Source: an uncultured Lachnospiraceae bacterium (lineage in GTDB: Bacteria; Bacillota; Clostridia; Lachnospirales; Lachnospiraceae). Taken from it: DNA of 47,580 nucleotides. Made by a program: the position numbers and the translations under genes. The notes beneath the pieces were generated by a model. That model saw only the letters and a list, made by a program, of their open reading frames with translations. It searched no databases and had not been told where the DNA came from. This document shows positions 8,427 to 17,089 of the stretch, in pieces (position 1 is the first letter of the stretch; the number at the start of each line of letters is the position of its first letter). The stretch lies in contig ONIH01000014.1 in the NCBI GenBank assembly GCA_900317825.1, positions 1-47,580 on the forward strand, given 5' to 3'.

Positions 8427-9568
8427 GTCTCTTTTGAAACTTCCTGAAGCTCATCGAGTTTTTCTTTTTTAAACTGCGCGTAGCGGCCATCGTCTATCGC
8501 GTCACGGATCTGCTCCATCAGATGATTGTAGAAGTAGAGGTTGTGGAGGACGCAGAGGCGCATTCCGAGCATCTCCTTTGCCTTTAGCAGATGATGGATG
8601 TAGGCGCGCGAATATGTCCGACAGGCAGGACACTGGCAGCCCTCTTCTATCGGGCGCATGTCCTTTGCGTAGCGGGCGTTGAAGAGGTTCCGTTTTCCCT
8701 TGTTAGTGTAGACGTGTCCGTGTCGGCCGTTTCTCGACGGATATACGCAGTCGAAGAAGTCGATGCCACGGTCTACAGCTTCGAGGATATTTGCCGGGGT
8801 TCCGACTCCCATCAGATAGGTCGGTTTATTCTGTGGCAGATACGGAACTACTACATCGAGGATATGATACATCTGCTCATGCGTCTCACCGACTGCCAGG
8901 CCTCCGACCGCATAGCCGTCGAGGTCAAGCTCACTGATGCGCTTTGCGTGATCTATTCTGATGTCCTCGTAGATGGCTCCCTGATTTATACCAAAGAGAA
9001 GCTGGTTTTTATTTATAGTGTCCTCTCTCTTGTTGAGCTCGGCCATTTTTTTCTTGCAGCGGACGAGCCAGCGATAGGTACGGTCTACGGAATTTTTTAC
9101 ATAGTCGTATTCTGCTAAAGCGTTCGGACACTCATCAAACGCCATGGCTATCGTCGATCCAAGATTCGACTGGATCTGCATAGACTCTTCAGGCCCCATG
9201 AATATCTTGTGGCCGTCGATATGCGAGCGGAACGTAACGCCCTCTTCTTTTATTTTCCTGAGGTCTGCTAATGAAAATACCTGGAAACCGCCTGAATCGG
9301 TAAGGATTGGCCTGTCCCAGACCATGAACTTATGAAGACCGCCAAGCTCTTTTATCGTCTCGTCTCCGGTCCTCACATGCAGATGATAGGTATTCGAGAG
9401 CTCTATCTGAGTGCCTATCTCATGCAGATCGTCAGTAGAAACTGCGCCCTTTATGGCTCCGACAGTTCCGACATTCATAAACACCGGTGTCTCTACCGTC
9501 CCGTGTACAGTTTTAAAAGTGGCCCGCTTCGCACGGCCGTCTACTTTTCGTAAAATGTATTCTGCCAT
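8420..9568 (-). CDS. tgt: tRNA-guanine transglycosylase
   Basis: Exchanges guanine 34 of GUN-anticodon tRNAs for preQ1 (bacterial) on the way to queuosine. The 382-residue protein carries DSGGFQVFSL with the general-base Asp, the nucleophile region DCVYPSRNGRHG, and the C-terminal zinc motif CQCPACRTYSRAYIHH. I chose ATG 9568 because homology begins at MAEYILRKVDG. This start lies 1 nt after the aroC stop, so coupling is likely. It is the last gene of the long ireB-to-tgt operon. Queuosine synthesis genes are not in the window. Confidence 0.95.
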   Translation of the reverse strand: MAEYILRKVDGRAKRATFKTVHGTVETPVFMNVGTVGAIKGAVSTDDLHEIGTQIELSNTYHLHVRTGDETIKELGGLHKFMVWDRPILTDSGGFQVFSLADLRKIKEEGVTFRSHIDGHKIFMGPEESMQIQSNLGSTIAMAFDECPNALAEYDYVKNSVDRTYRWLVRCKKKMAELNKREDTINKNQLLFGINQGAIYEDIRIDHAKRISELDLDGYAVGGLAVGETHEQMYHILDVVVPYLPQNKPTYLMGVGTPANILEAVDRGIDFFDCVYPSRNGRHGHVYTNKGKRNLFNARYAKDMRPIEEGCQCPACRTYSRAYIHHLLKAKEMLGMRLCVLHNLYFYNHLMEQIRDAIDDGRYAQFKKEKLDELQEVSKETC

Positions 9569-9569
9569 C

Positions 9570-10652
9570 TTATAACTCAATTCTGTCCGTTCTGGATGCC
9601 TGGTTCGAAAGCAAGGCATCTGCTAATACCAGAGCTGTCATGGTCTCTACTACCACTACGGCTCTAGGCACTATGACCGGATCGTGTCTTCCCTTTATCT
9701 CTATAGTCGCATCATCCCCAGCGTCTGTAACCGTTGACTGCGGCTGCGCTATCGAAGGAGTGGGCTTTATGTAAGCACGAAGGATGATGTCACTTCCGTC
9801 TGAGATGCCTCCTAAGACTCCGCCGGAATGGTTCGTCTTCTTGTAGACTCTGCCATTTTCCATAAAAAATGCGTCGTTATTCTCAGAGCCACTGGCCTTC
9901 GCAGCCTTGCAGCCATCTCCTATCTCAAAGCCCTTTACCGCTCCGATCGAGACAATGGCATATGCCAGCCTGGCGTCGAGCTTATCGAAGACCGGGTCTC
10001 CAAGTCCTGCAGGAACTCCGGTAGCCACGCACTCGACTACTCCGCCTGCCGAGTCCTTATCCTGCATACATACTTCCAGGTACTCTGAAGCTTTTTTATA
10101 AGCCTCATGATCTGGCATGTAGAGCGGGTTCTTCTGACATTCGTCGAAGTCATTTTTTAATGCCTCAACCGGACCTATGGCCTTCGTATAAGCGTGTACT
10201 TCGATGCCGAACTCGTCTAACAGCTTTGCGGCAACAGCACCGGCTGCTACTCTGGCAGCAGTCTCACGCCCTGAAGAACGTCCGCCTCCGCGATAATCCC
10301 TGAAACCGAATTTTTCAAAAAATCCATAGTCCGCATGTCCCGGACGGAATTTATCCTTCAGATCTGAATAGTCCTTTGAATGCTGGTCTTCGTTCCTTAT
10401 AAGAAGCGCTATAGGTGTGCCTTCTGTCTTTTTCTCAAAGACACCCGAGAGAATCTCGACCCTGTCAGCCTCTTTTCTCTTCGTAGTGAAGTCGGACTGC
10501 CCGGGCTTTCTTCTGTCTAAGTACTTCTGTATGTCTTCTTCAGACAGATGAAGTCCCGCGGGACAGCCATCTATCACACATCCGATAGCCGCGCCGTGGG
10601 ATTCACCAAAAGTCGTTACTCTAAAAAAATTACCGAAAACTGAACCTGCCAT
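9570..10652 (-). CDS. aroC: Chorismate synthase
   Basis: Converts 5-enolpyruvylshikimate 3-phosphate to chorismate using reduced flavin. The 360-residue length is normal. The three family signatures are visible: GESHGAAIGCVIDGCPAG near residue 16, a GGRSSGRETAARVAAGAV block near 120, and the C-terminal RHDPVIVPRAVVVVE segment. AAGGAGAGGC precedes the ATG. It sits 8 nt after the lactonase gene and directly before tgt, with no other aromatic biosynthesis genes in view. That placement next to tRNA-modification genes is discussed in the findings. Confidence 0.96.
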   Translation of the reverse strand: MAGSVFGNFFRVTTFGESHGAAIGCVIDGCPAGLHLSEEDIQKYLDRRKPGQSDFTTKRKEADRVEILSGVFEKKTEGTPIALLIRNEDQHSKDYSDLKDKFRPGHADYGFFEKFGFRDYRGGGRSSGRETAARVAAGAVAAKLLDEFGIEVHAYTKAIGPVEALKNDFDECQKNPLYMPDHEAYKKASEYLEVCMQDKDSAGGVVECVATGVPAGLGDPVFDKLDARLAYAIVSIGAVKGFEIGDGCKAAKASGSENNDAFFMENGRVYKKTNHSGGVLGGISDGSDIILRAYIKPTPSIAQPQSTVTDAGDDATIEIKGRHDPVIVPRAVVVVETMTALVLADALLSNQASRTDRIEL

Positions 10653-10660
10653 GCCTCTCC

Positions 10661-11710
10661 TTATTTGAGTTCTTTGATCCTGATGCTGTTCGGCTTTCCT
10701 ACTGATACAGGAGCGTTTTTAAGAAGGATAGTCTCTGTGACGTGATTTATCGCAAAGGTCCTCATCTCATTCGAATCATGGTTTAACATCACGATTATCT
10801 TGCCGCCTGGGATGACTGCCATTGACTTCGGGAAATATCCGCTCGTAGGCATCTGTCCCTTATGTGTCAGAAGTCCTGTCTTCTCATCTCTTGAAAGCCA
10901 GCTTACGCCATTGAAACCGTCGATAGACACATATACGTACTTTCCGTCATCTGAGATCACGAGCTCACTCGAAAGATCTGCTAAGTCTGCGTCATCCATC
11001 GAAGGTATTACCTGGATCTGCTCGAATACAGGCTCATCATCGTCTACTTTATAGGAGTATACCTCTATCTCATTTGTCAGTTCGTCAAGAATATAGAGGA
11101 ACTTTCCGTCTGATGAGAACTTCTGGGCTCTAGGACCGGAGTCGAGGTTGCAGCGGATAGTATCGCATAAGTGCATTTTGCCGCGATTATAGTCAAGCTT
11201 ATATACCTTTACCTGGTTGAGACCATAGTCAGCTGCTAAGAGGAACTTCTCATCCGGTGTGAGCCTTACGCTCGATACCTTCGGGTGGTCGAGTCTCCTG
11301 GCTTGAGCTGAGATAGCCACGCCCTGATGGAAGATGCCGTCTGCAATGCCAGCTATGCTTCCGTCTTCGTTCAGCTTCATCATCGTGACTTTTCCATCGT
11401 GGAAGCCGCCTACGAACAGATATCTTCTCTTGGAATCTGTCGTCACACAGCAGCCTCTCATACCGTCGATATCAGCCTGGTTTATCTTCGTGATGTCACC
11501 ATTTTTATCGATGGAAAATGAAGTCACACCCTCATCCTCGATAGAATAGAGGAACTTTCCGTCCTTTGATACATCAAGGTCTGAAGCGTTATTTATCGGG
11601 GCTACGCCTCTCTCTGTAAAAACACCTGTCTCCGGGTTCACATCGTACACATGGATACCGATGCTGTTCTCATGGGTGTAAGTACCCACATAAGCCACAT
11701 ATTTACTCAT
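10661..11710 (-). CDS. Lactonase-family beta-propeller (6-phosphogluconolactonase-like)
   Basis: A 349-residue soluble protein that starts SKYVAYVGTYTHENSIGIHVYDV and shows repeated blade motifs such as GKFLYSIED, EKFLLAADYG, GKFLYILDE and GKYVYVSIDG. This is the PF10282 seven-bladed lactonase family, whose known member Pgl (YbhE) hydrolyses 6-phosphogluconolactone in the oxidative pentose phosphate pathway. Its ATG overlaps the upstream U32 gene stop as ATGA. The exact substrate is not shown by sequence, because many family members have not been tested. Confidence 0.85.
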   Translation of the reverse strand: MSKYVAYVGTYTHENSIGIHVYDVNPETGVFTERGVAPINNASDLDVSKDGKFLYSIEDEGVTSFSIDKNGDITKINQADIDGMRGCCVTTDSKRRYLFVGGFHDGKVTMMKLNEDGSIAGIADGIFHQGVAISAQARRLDHPKVSSVRLTPDEKFLLAADYGLNQVKVYKLDYNRGKMHLCDTIRCNLDSGPRAQKFSSDGKFLYILDELTNEIEVYSYKVDDDEPVFEQIQVIPSMDDADLADLSSELVISDDGKYVYVSIDGFNGVSWLSRDEKTGLLTHKGQMPTSGYFPKSMAVIPGGKIIVMLNHDSNEMRTFAINHVTETILLKNAPVSVGKPNSIRIKELK

Positions 11711-12948
11711 AAGTTTACCACCATCTCTCTGCGTCTTAAAAGGTCGCCTGGCTCTGCCTCCGGAGGAACTTCGAAATAGATGGTCTCCTTCGGATGCGGG
11801 GCACTCTCTACAGGCTCCCTATCCGCATTAAAAAGTTTATCGATCCTTACAGGTATATTATCACCATCTGGCTTCATAATTTCAATAGTTTCACCAACAG
11901 AAAATTTATTTTTCTGTGAAATCTTTGCAAAACCGTCGTTAATTTCCTCTATCTCGCCGATATAGGTAGCACCCTTCTCATAGGTGTTCTCATCGTAGAT
12001 CTGGGCTTCATCTGACGGCTTTCCATAAAAAAATCCTGTCGTAAACTGTCTGTAGGTGCATTCTCTGATTTCCGCTTCATAGTCAGGGATATGGGCTTTA
12101 TATCTATCAGGCGACTCTGCCAGGTCATCTAAGGCCCTGCGGTATGCTCTTACGACAGTCCCGACGTAGAGATCCGTCTTCATGCGCCCCTCGATCTTTA
12201 ACGAATCGACTCCGGCATCGACGAGGTCATCCAGGTGGCCTACCATATTCAGATCCTTTGAATTAAAAATAAAGGTCCCGCGGTCATTTTCCTCTATAGG
12301 CATGTATTCACCAGGCCTTGTCTCTTCCATGACTGCGTACTGCCAGCGGCACGGATGGGTGCACTGGCCCTGGTTTGCGTCTCTGCCTGTAAAGTAGTTC
12401 GACAGAAGACACCTGCCCGAATAAGAGATGCACATGGCTCCATGTACGAAGATCTCCATCTCGAGGTCTGATGGAATATGCGCCTTTATATCCTTTATCT
12501 CTGTAAGAGAAAGCTCCCTGGCTCCGACTACTCTCGAAGCCCCGAGATCATGCCAGAACTTAAATATCTCATAGTTCGTATTGTTCGCCTGAGTCGAGAT
12601 ATGGATATCGGTTTTTCCATTAGTCAGTATCTCTTTTGCCATTGAAAAAATGCCTGGATCTGCTATAAGAAGCGCATCCGGTGCTATGACATTTAATTCT
12701 TTTAAATACTTTCTGACGCCGTCCAAGTCTCTGTCATGAGCGAAGATGTTCACTGTGACATAGACTTTTTTACCACGCTCATGTGCGAAGCGGATTCCTT
12801 CTTTTATCTCTTCATTTGAAAAATTATCCGCACCGGCACGGAGACCGAAGTTCTCGCCGCCCAAGTAAACAGCGTCGGCGCCGTAGCGGATAGCAGTCTT
12901 TAAGACCGACAGATTGGCTGCCGGCGCTAATAATTCTGGTAATTTCAT
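11707..12948 (-). CDS. U32-family protein, probable tRNA uridine-34 hydroxylation protein (TrhP-like)
   Basis: The 413-residue protein begins MKLPELLAPAANLSVLKTAIRYGADAVYLGG-like sequence and contains the U32 signature around EIFVHGAMCISYSGRCLLSNY with CTHPCRW after it. The family includes B. subtilis YrrN/YrrO and E. coli YegQ (TrhP), which are needed to form 5-hydroxyuridine at tRNA position 34. Cysteines in the signature are thought to bind an Fe-S cluster. It directly follows a TrmR-like methyltransferase (ATGA overlap), the enzyme for the next step. Despite the name 'peptidase U32', proteolysis is not implied. Other U32 roles such as rRNA hydroxylation remain possible. Confidence 0.85.
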   Translation of the reverse strand: MKLPELLAPAANLSVLKTAIRYGADAVYLGGENFGLRAGADNFSNEEIKEGIRFAHERGKKVYVTVNIFAHDRDLDGVRKYLKELNVIAPDALLIADPGIFSMAKEILTNGKTDIHISTQANNTNYEIFKFWHDLGASRVVGARELSLTEIKDIKAHIPSDLEMEIFVHGAMCISYSGRCLLSNYFTGRDANQGQCTHPCRWQYAVMEETRPGEYMPIEENDRGTFIFNSKDLNMVGHLDDLVDAGVDSLKIEGRMKTDLYVGTVVRAYRRALDDLAESPDRYKAHIPDYEAEIRECTYRQFTTGFFYGKPSDEAQIYDENTYEKGATYIGEIEEINDGFAKISQKNKFSVGETIEIMKPDGDNIPVRIDKLFNADREPVESAPHPKETIYFEVPPEAEPGDLLRRREMVVNL

Positions 12949-13592
12949 CTGGTACTCCTAAAACTGACTGACAGACCGTCCCCGATAGGGAGAACTGTAG
13001 ATGTAAACTCATCCTCTGTCATCACGTGAGAGACATACTCCCGGATACGCTTGTGGATCGTGCGGTCACGGCGCTCCAGGGCCTCCTTCGGTTCGAGGAT
13101 CCGACCATCCTGCAGGATATTGTCTGCGGCAATGACTGCCCGATCAGAAAGAAGGGGGAGAACAAGCCTCAGATAGTCAGGATACTGCCCCTTTGCTGCG
13201 TCTATAAAGACAAAATCAAACGGCCCTTTAAGAGCCTTTAGTACCTCTGAAGCGTTTCCGGTAAGAAGCGTTACTGGAGCATCTGTATGGCTGAAATTCT
13301 CCGAGGCTTCCCGGATCCGGGGCTCGTAGTCTTCTATAGTGACAAGCTCTTTCAGGCTGTCATCGAAATGAGCCATTAGTAGAGCTGAAAAGCCGACAGC
13401 TGTTCCTATCTCAAGGATACGCTCCGGAGCTAAGGCTCGCATAAGAAAAGCCATAAAACGCTGGGTGTCTTCTCTTATGATCGGGACATTTGTCTCTAAG
13501 GCGTGTCTTTTTATCTGAGTAAGGTCCGGGGGAAGTTCAAACGGAAAGCTCCGAAGGAATCCCTCGAACCTGTCATAGTCTGTAAATATCAT
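12945..13592 (-). CDS. trmR: O-methyltransferase, TrmR-like (tRNA 5-hydroxyuridine methyltransferase)
   Basis: A 215-residue class I SAM methyltransferase with motif I ILEIGTAVGFSALLMA and the FVFIDAAKGQY segment typical of YrrM-type O-methyltransferases. B. subtilis YrrM (TrmR) converts ho5U34 to mo5U34 in tRNA. The start at 13592 uses an ATGA overlap with the RNase J stop; a longer reading would lie inside rnj. The next gene is the U32 protein, matching the B. subtilis order yrrM-yrrN. Confidence 0.85.
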   Translation of the reverse strand: MIFTDYDRFEGFLRSFPFELPPDLTQIKRHALETNVPIIREDTQRFMAFLMRALAPERILEIGTAVGFSALLMAHFDDSLKELVTIEDYEPRIREASENFSHTDAPVTLLTGNASEVLKALKGPFDFVFIDAAKGQYPDYLRLVLPLLSDRAVIAADNILQDGRILEPKEALERRDRTIHKRIREYVSHVMTEDEFTSTVLPIGDGLSVSFRSTR

Positions 13593-15256
13593 ACTTCCTG
13601 GATCACTGGAAGGATCATAGGATTTCTCTGGGTCTGCTTCCATACATAGTCTGAAAGGACACTCTTTACCTCGGTCTTTATGCGTGACCAGTCACGGACT
13701 TTTGCGTCCTCAAGCTCTAAGAGCTTGTCAGCTACTATCTCTCTCGCCGAATCCATCAGGTCTTCAGAGTCCTTTACATAGACGAACCCGCGGGATACGA
13801 TATCAGGTCCTGCTGCCACAGTGCCGCTTGCCTTGTCTATAGCCATGACTACTATGATGATACCATCTTCAGCTAAGTGCTGTCTGTCTCTTAGAACTAT
13901 ATTTCCGACGTCACCGACTCCAAGACCATCGACCATGACTGTACCTGTGTGTACGTGGCCTGTGACCTTCGCCTGTCCCTTTTCATTGAACTCGAGGACA
14001 TCTCCGGATGAAAGAATCTTTATATGGTCTGAATCGTAGCCTAAAGCCTTAGCGATCCTCTCCTGAGCCTTTAGGTGCTTATACTCGCCGTGAACAGGAA
14101 TAGCGTACTTAGGCTTGACTAACGAGTATATAAGCTTTATCTCCTCCTGGCAGGCATGTCCCGATACATGGACATCCTGGAAGATGACGTTGGCGCCCTT
14201 ACGGTAGAGCTCGTTTATGATGTTCGATACGTCCTTCTCGTTTCCAGGGATGGCATGCGATGAAAAAATGATCGTATCGTTAGGCTTTATCGAGATCTTC
14301 TTATGGGTGCCGTTAGCCATTCTGGAAAGAGCTGCCATTGACTCTCCCTGGCTTCCTGTAGTGATAAGAACAGTCCTGTTATCAGGGTACTTGCTCAGGT
14401 CGTCTACAGAGATAAGCGTCTTGTCAGGAATCTTTATGTAGCCGAGCTTCTGGGCGATATCTATGATAGTCACCATGCTGCGGCCCTCTACGACTACTTT
14501 TCTGCCGTACTTATAAGCTGTGTTAATGATCTGCTGCACTCGGTCTACATTCGAAGCAAAGGTAGCGATGATGATACGGTAGTCCCTGTTCTCCGCAAAA
14601 ATGTCGTTAAACTGGACTCCGACAGTGCTCTCTGACTCTGTAAATCCAGGCCTTTCGGCATTTGTCGAGTCACACATAAGGCCTAAGACACCCTTCTTTC
14701 CGATCTCAGCAAAACGCTGCAGATCGATAGCGTCTCCGAATACCGGGGTGTAGTCGACCTTGAAATCTCCTGTATGCATCAGCACTCCGACCGGCGTAAA
14801 AATAGCCAGTGCCGCTGCGTCCTGGATAGAGTGATTCGTCTTTATGAATTCGACTTTGAACGGACCTGTCTGGATAGTCTGTCCGAACTTTACGACCTTT
14901 CTTCTGGTCTTGTTCAGAAGTCCCTTTTCCTCGAGCTTGTGGTCTATAAGACCCATAGTAAGCTTTGTGGCATAGATAGGGGCATTTACCTCTCTGATGA
15001 CATATGGAATGGCTCCGATATGGTCCTCATGTCCGTGGGTTATGAAAAATCCCTTGACTTTTTCTTTATTCTCGACGAGATAGGTGATGTCCGGGATGCA
15101 CATGTCGATCCCGAGCATGTCGTCTTCAGGGAATGCGAGTCCACAGTCTACCACGATTATGGTATCCCTGTACTCAAAAGCTGTCATATTCATGCCGATC
15201 TGCTCGAGACCGCCCAATGGTATGACTTTAAGATGTGGTTTCTGATGCGATTTCAT
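13589..15256 (-). CDS. rnj: Ribonuclease J
   Basis: Metallo-beta-lactamase/beta-CASP ribonuclease of 555 residues with 5'-exonuclease and endonuclease activity in mRNA decay and rRNA maturation. The metal motif HGHEDHIGAIPYV is at about residue 74. The beta-CASP core and the HVSGHA segment follow, and the C-terminal domain ends the chain. Its ATG overlaps the DUF1292 stop by 1 nt (TAATG) and has ACAGGAGG ahead of it. In the related Bacillus gene order, mltG lies at this point instead. Confidence 0.95.
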   Translation of the reverse strand: MKSHQKPHLKVIPLGGLEQIGMNMTAFEYRDTIIVVDCGLAFPEDDMLGIDMCIPDITYLVENKEKVKGFFITHGHEDHIGAIPYVIREVNAPIYATKLTMGLIDHKLEEKGLLNKTRRKVVKFGQTIQTGPFKVEFIKTNHSIQDAAALAIFTPVGVLMHTGDFKVDYTPVFGDAIDLQRFAEIGKKGVLGLMCDSTNAERPGFTESESTVGVQFNDIFAENRDYRIIIATFASNVDRVQQIINTAYKYGRKVVVEGRSMVTIIDIAQKLGYIKIPDKTLISVDDLSKYPDNRTVLITTGSQGESMAALSRMANGTHKKISIKPNDTIIFSSHAIPGNEKDVSNIINELYRKGANVIFQDVHVSGHACQEEIKLIYSLVKPKYAIPVHGEYKHLKAQERIAKALGYDSDHIKILSSGDVLEFNEKGQAKVTGHVHTGTVMVDGLGVGDVGNIVLRDRQHLAEDGIIIVVMAIDKASGTVAAGPDIVSRGFVYVKDSEDLMDSAREIVADKLLELEDAKVRDWSRIKTEVKSVLSDYVWKQTQRNPMILPVIQEV

Positions 15257-15510
15257 TATACCTCCTGTAATTCCTCTCTGAAGACAGAGAAAACCGCATC
15301 AATCGTCTTCTGATCTTCTAAAAACTCGTATGAGATCTCCCCGTCCGATTCCGCCGTCTTCCTCATGATATAACAGTCAGTCTCCTCCTGTTCGTCAGGA
15401 TCCTGGTCTGTCACCAGAAGATAGCTCTGCTGGTTTATAACTGTCTCAGATAATATATAAAAATCCTGCTCTTCGCCGGATTCTTCATCAAAAAAACTAA
15501 TTTTTTCCAT
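15256..15510 (-). CDS. DUF1292 protein (YrzB-like)
   Basis: An 84-residue acidic protein (MEKISFFDEESGEEQDFYILSE...) with the alternating strand pattern of DUF1292 (B. subtilis YrzB). Function is unknown. Its start overlaps the end of ruvX by 14 nt, so translation is probably coupled. The ireB-ruvX-DUF1292 order is widely conserved in Firmicutes, which supports the assignment more strongly than the short sequence does. Confidence 0.85.
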   Translation of the reverse strand: MEKISFFDEESGEEQDFYILSETVINQQSYLLVTDQDPDEQEETDCYIMRKTAESDGEISYEFLEDQKTIDAVFSVFREELQEV

Positions 15511-15937
15511 TTCTATGCATGTATGTCTCTAAAATAAGAACTGCCGCAGCCTGATCCACCGTCTTTTTTCGTTCACGCGGATCATTTTTTCCTCCCGCCT
15601 TCATCACAGACTCCGCCTCTATAGTCGTAAAACGCTCATCCTGGTAATCTACAGGTATGTCGAGTTTCTCCTCGAGAAGGCTTCCGAAAGCTCTGGTCGC
15701 CTGGCATCTGTCTCCCTCAACGCCATCGAGCCCGAGCGGAAGTCCTAAAACTATACGTCCTATATGATACTCCTCGCAGATCTCTCTGATGGCCGCTATG
15801 GTCTGTCTGTACTTCGTAGGGTGCTTTCTCGTGATCACGGTAAGCCCCTGTGCAGTAATAAAAAGAGGGTCAGAAACTGCTACGCCCACAGTTTTAGACC
15901 CATAATCAAGTCCTAAAATCCGTTCTCTCTCTGCCAT
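15497..15937 (-). CDS. ruvX: Holliday junction resolvase-like protein RuvX (YqgF)
   Basis: A 146-residue RNase H-fold protein with LGLDYGSKTVGVAVSDP at the N-terminus (first catalytic Asp), the VLGLPLGLDG middle motif, and YQDERFTTIEAE with DQAAAVLILETYM (last acidic site). The family is linked to pre-16S rRNA 5'-end processing and is called a putative Holliday junction resolvase. It overlaps ireB by 1 nt (TGATG). Confidence 0.93.
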   Translation of the reverse strand: MAERERILGLDYGSKTVGVAVSDPLFITAQGLTVITRKHPTKYRQTIAAIREICEEYHIGRIVLGLPLGLDGVEGDRCQATRAFGSLLEEKLDIPVDYQDERFTTIEAESVMKAGGKNDPRERKKTVDQAAAVLILETYMHRNGKN

Positions 15938-16203
15938 CAGTCTTCCCAGGCTTTTCTCTTTATATACTCACGTAAGAGCTCTTCTACCAGCTCATCACGC
16001 TCTACCTTCATGATAAGGCTTCTGGCGTTGTTATGGCTGGTGATGAATGTCGGATCACCTGACATGATGTAACCTACTATCTGGTTTACCGGGTTATATC
16101 CTTTTTCAGAAAGTGCCTTGTATACTAAGGCTATAATCTCCTTTACCGTGATAGAATTATCACTTGTGACCTTAAAATACTGGGTCTGGCTCAGATCTTT
16201 CAT
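15937..16203 (-). CDS. IreB-family regulatory phosphoprotein (YrzL-like)
   Basis: A small protein of 88 residues, the same length as B. subtilis YrzL. It starts MKDLSQTQYFKVTSD, and threonine residues near the N-terminus are the known phosphorylation sites of IreB by the PASTA kinase IreK in Enterococcus. The start at 16203 has GAAGGAG 7 nt upstream, which is better than the upstream ATG at 16227. It heads the operon. The kinase is not in the window. Confidence 0.88.
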   Translation of the reverse strand: MKDLSQTQYFKVTSDNSITVKEIIALVYKALSEKGYNPVNQIVGYIMSGDPTFITSHNNARSLIMKVERDELVEELLREYIKRKAWED

Positions 16204-16263
16204 AAAGTACTCCTTCAAGATCCCCATGCATCTCTTTTATGCGCGGGCAATTTTACTTTCTTT

Positions 16264-16292
16264 ATGATACAACACCTATGGACTTTTTTCAA
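16264..16292 (-). promoter_or_regulatory. Promoter of the ireB-ruvX-rnj-trmR-aroC-tgt operon
   Basis: On the minus strand, TTGAAA (16287-16292) and TATCAT (16264-16269) are 17 nt apart. The predicted start is about 55 nt before the ireB ATG. The -35 box lies at the downstream edge of the HAD phosphatase gene. Confidence 0.65.
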
Positions 16293-16294
16293 GA

Positions 16295-17080
16295 CTATAT
16301 CAAAGTCAGTTTCTTGAGCACGTTCATTATGCCGTCTTCTTTAAGCCCGGTGGTAACCATGTCAGCCGCTGCCTTTGCCTCATCGCTTCCGCTTCCCATA
16401 GCCACTCCAGTCCCTGCGTGACGGAGCATCTCCAGGTCGTTTACCCCGTCACCTATGGCTATGGTATCCTCTAATGCTATCCCGTACTTCTCGCAGACCT
16501 TGTCTATGATGGTCGCCTTGTTGTGTCCCGTCGGTACCAGCTCCACGACCTCCGGGTTATGCGACATGAAAGCGTAGTCCTTCCCCAGTACCTGCTTTGC
16601 TGCCTTTACATCAGCTTCAGGCTGCGGAGTAGAGCAGCTGAATTTGCTTATCTCCCAGTCTCCCCAATGGTCCTTAATGGTCCATAAGTCCTCTCCCATC
16701 TCCTCTTTTAGCTTCATCCCGAAAAAATCTTCGGCAAAGTCCTCATCGTCCAAGTACAGATGGTATCTTCCCTCGAGAACCGGTCTAAAAGCGTACTTTC
16801 TGATAGTCTCCACCGTATAGACAGCAAAATCCTCTGGAATCCTATAGTAATACTCTGCTTTTCCGTCTATCTCGAGCATGGTGCCGCAGCCGCAGCAGAT
16901 GCCGTCAAAGCCTATATCCAGGAGATTTCTTCTTCTGATAAAGGCTCTGGTACGCCCGGTATTTATAAATGCCATATGTCCGTTTTTCTGGAGAGCATGA
17001 ATAGCCTCCACTGTGCTTTCCGGAATAACACTGTTTACATCCCAGAGTGTTCCGTCTATATCAAAAAATACTGCCTTCAT
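16295..17080 (-). CDS. HAD-superfamily phosphatase, Cof type
   Basis: A 261-residue HAD hydrolase with motif I FFDIDGTLWD at the start, motif II INTGRT, and motif IV AIGDGVNDLEML near residue 215. The large cap domain between motifs II and III is of the Cof/IIB type, as in sugar- and nucleotide-phosphate phosphatases. The substrate cannot be told. It follows hypE by 9 nt, so it is probably read from the hyp transcript, but a role in hydrogenase maturation is not implied by its family. Confidence 0.9.
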   Translation of the reverse strand: MKAVFFDIDGTLWDVNSVIPESTVEAIHALQKNGHMAFINTGRTRAFIRRRNLLDIGFDGICCGCGTMLEIDGKAEYYYRIPEDFAVYTVETIRKYAFRPVLEGRYHLYLDDEDFAEDFFGMKLKEEMGEDLWTIKDHWGDWEISKFSCSTPQPEADVKAAKQVLGKDYAFMSHNPEVVELVPTGHNKATIIDKVCEKYGIALEDTIAIGDGVNDLEMLRHAGTGVAMGSGSDEAKAAADMVTTGLKEDGIMNVLKKLTLI

Positions 17081-17089
17081 AAAAATCCT

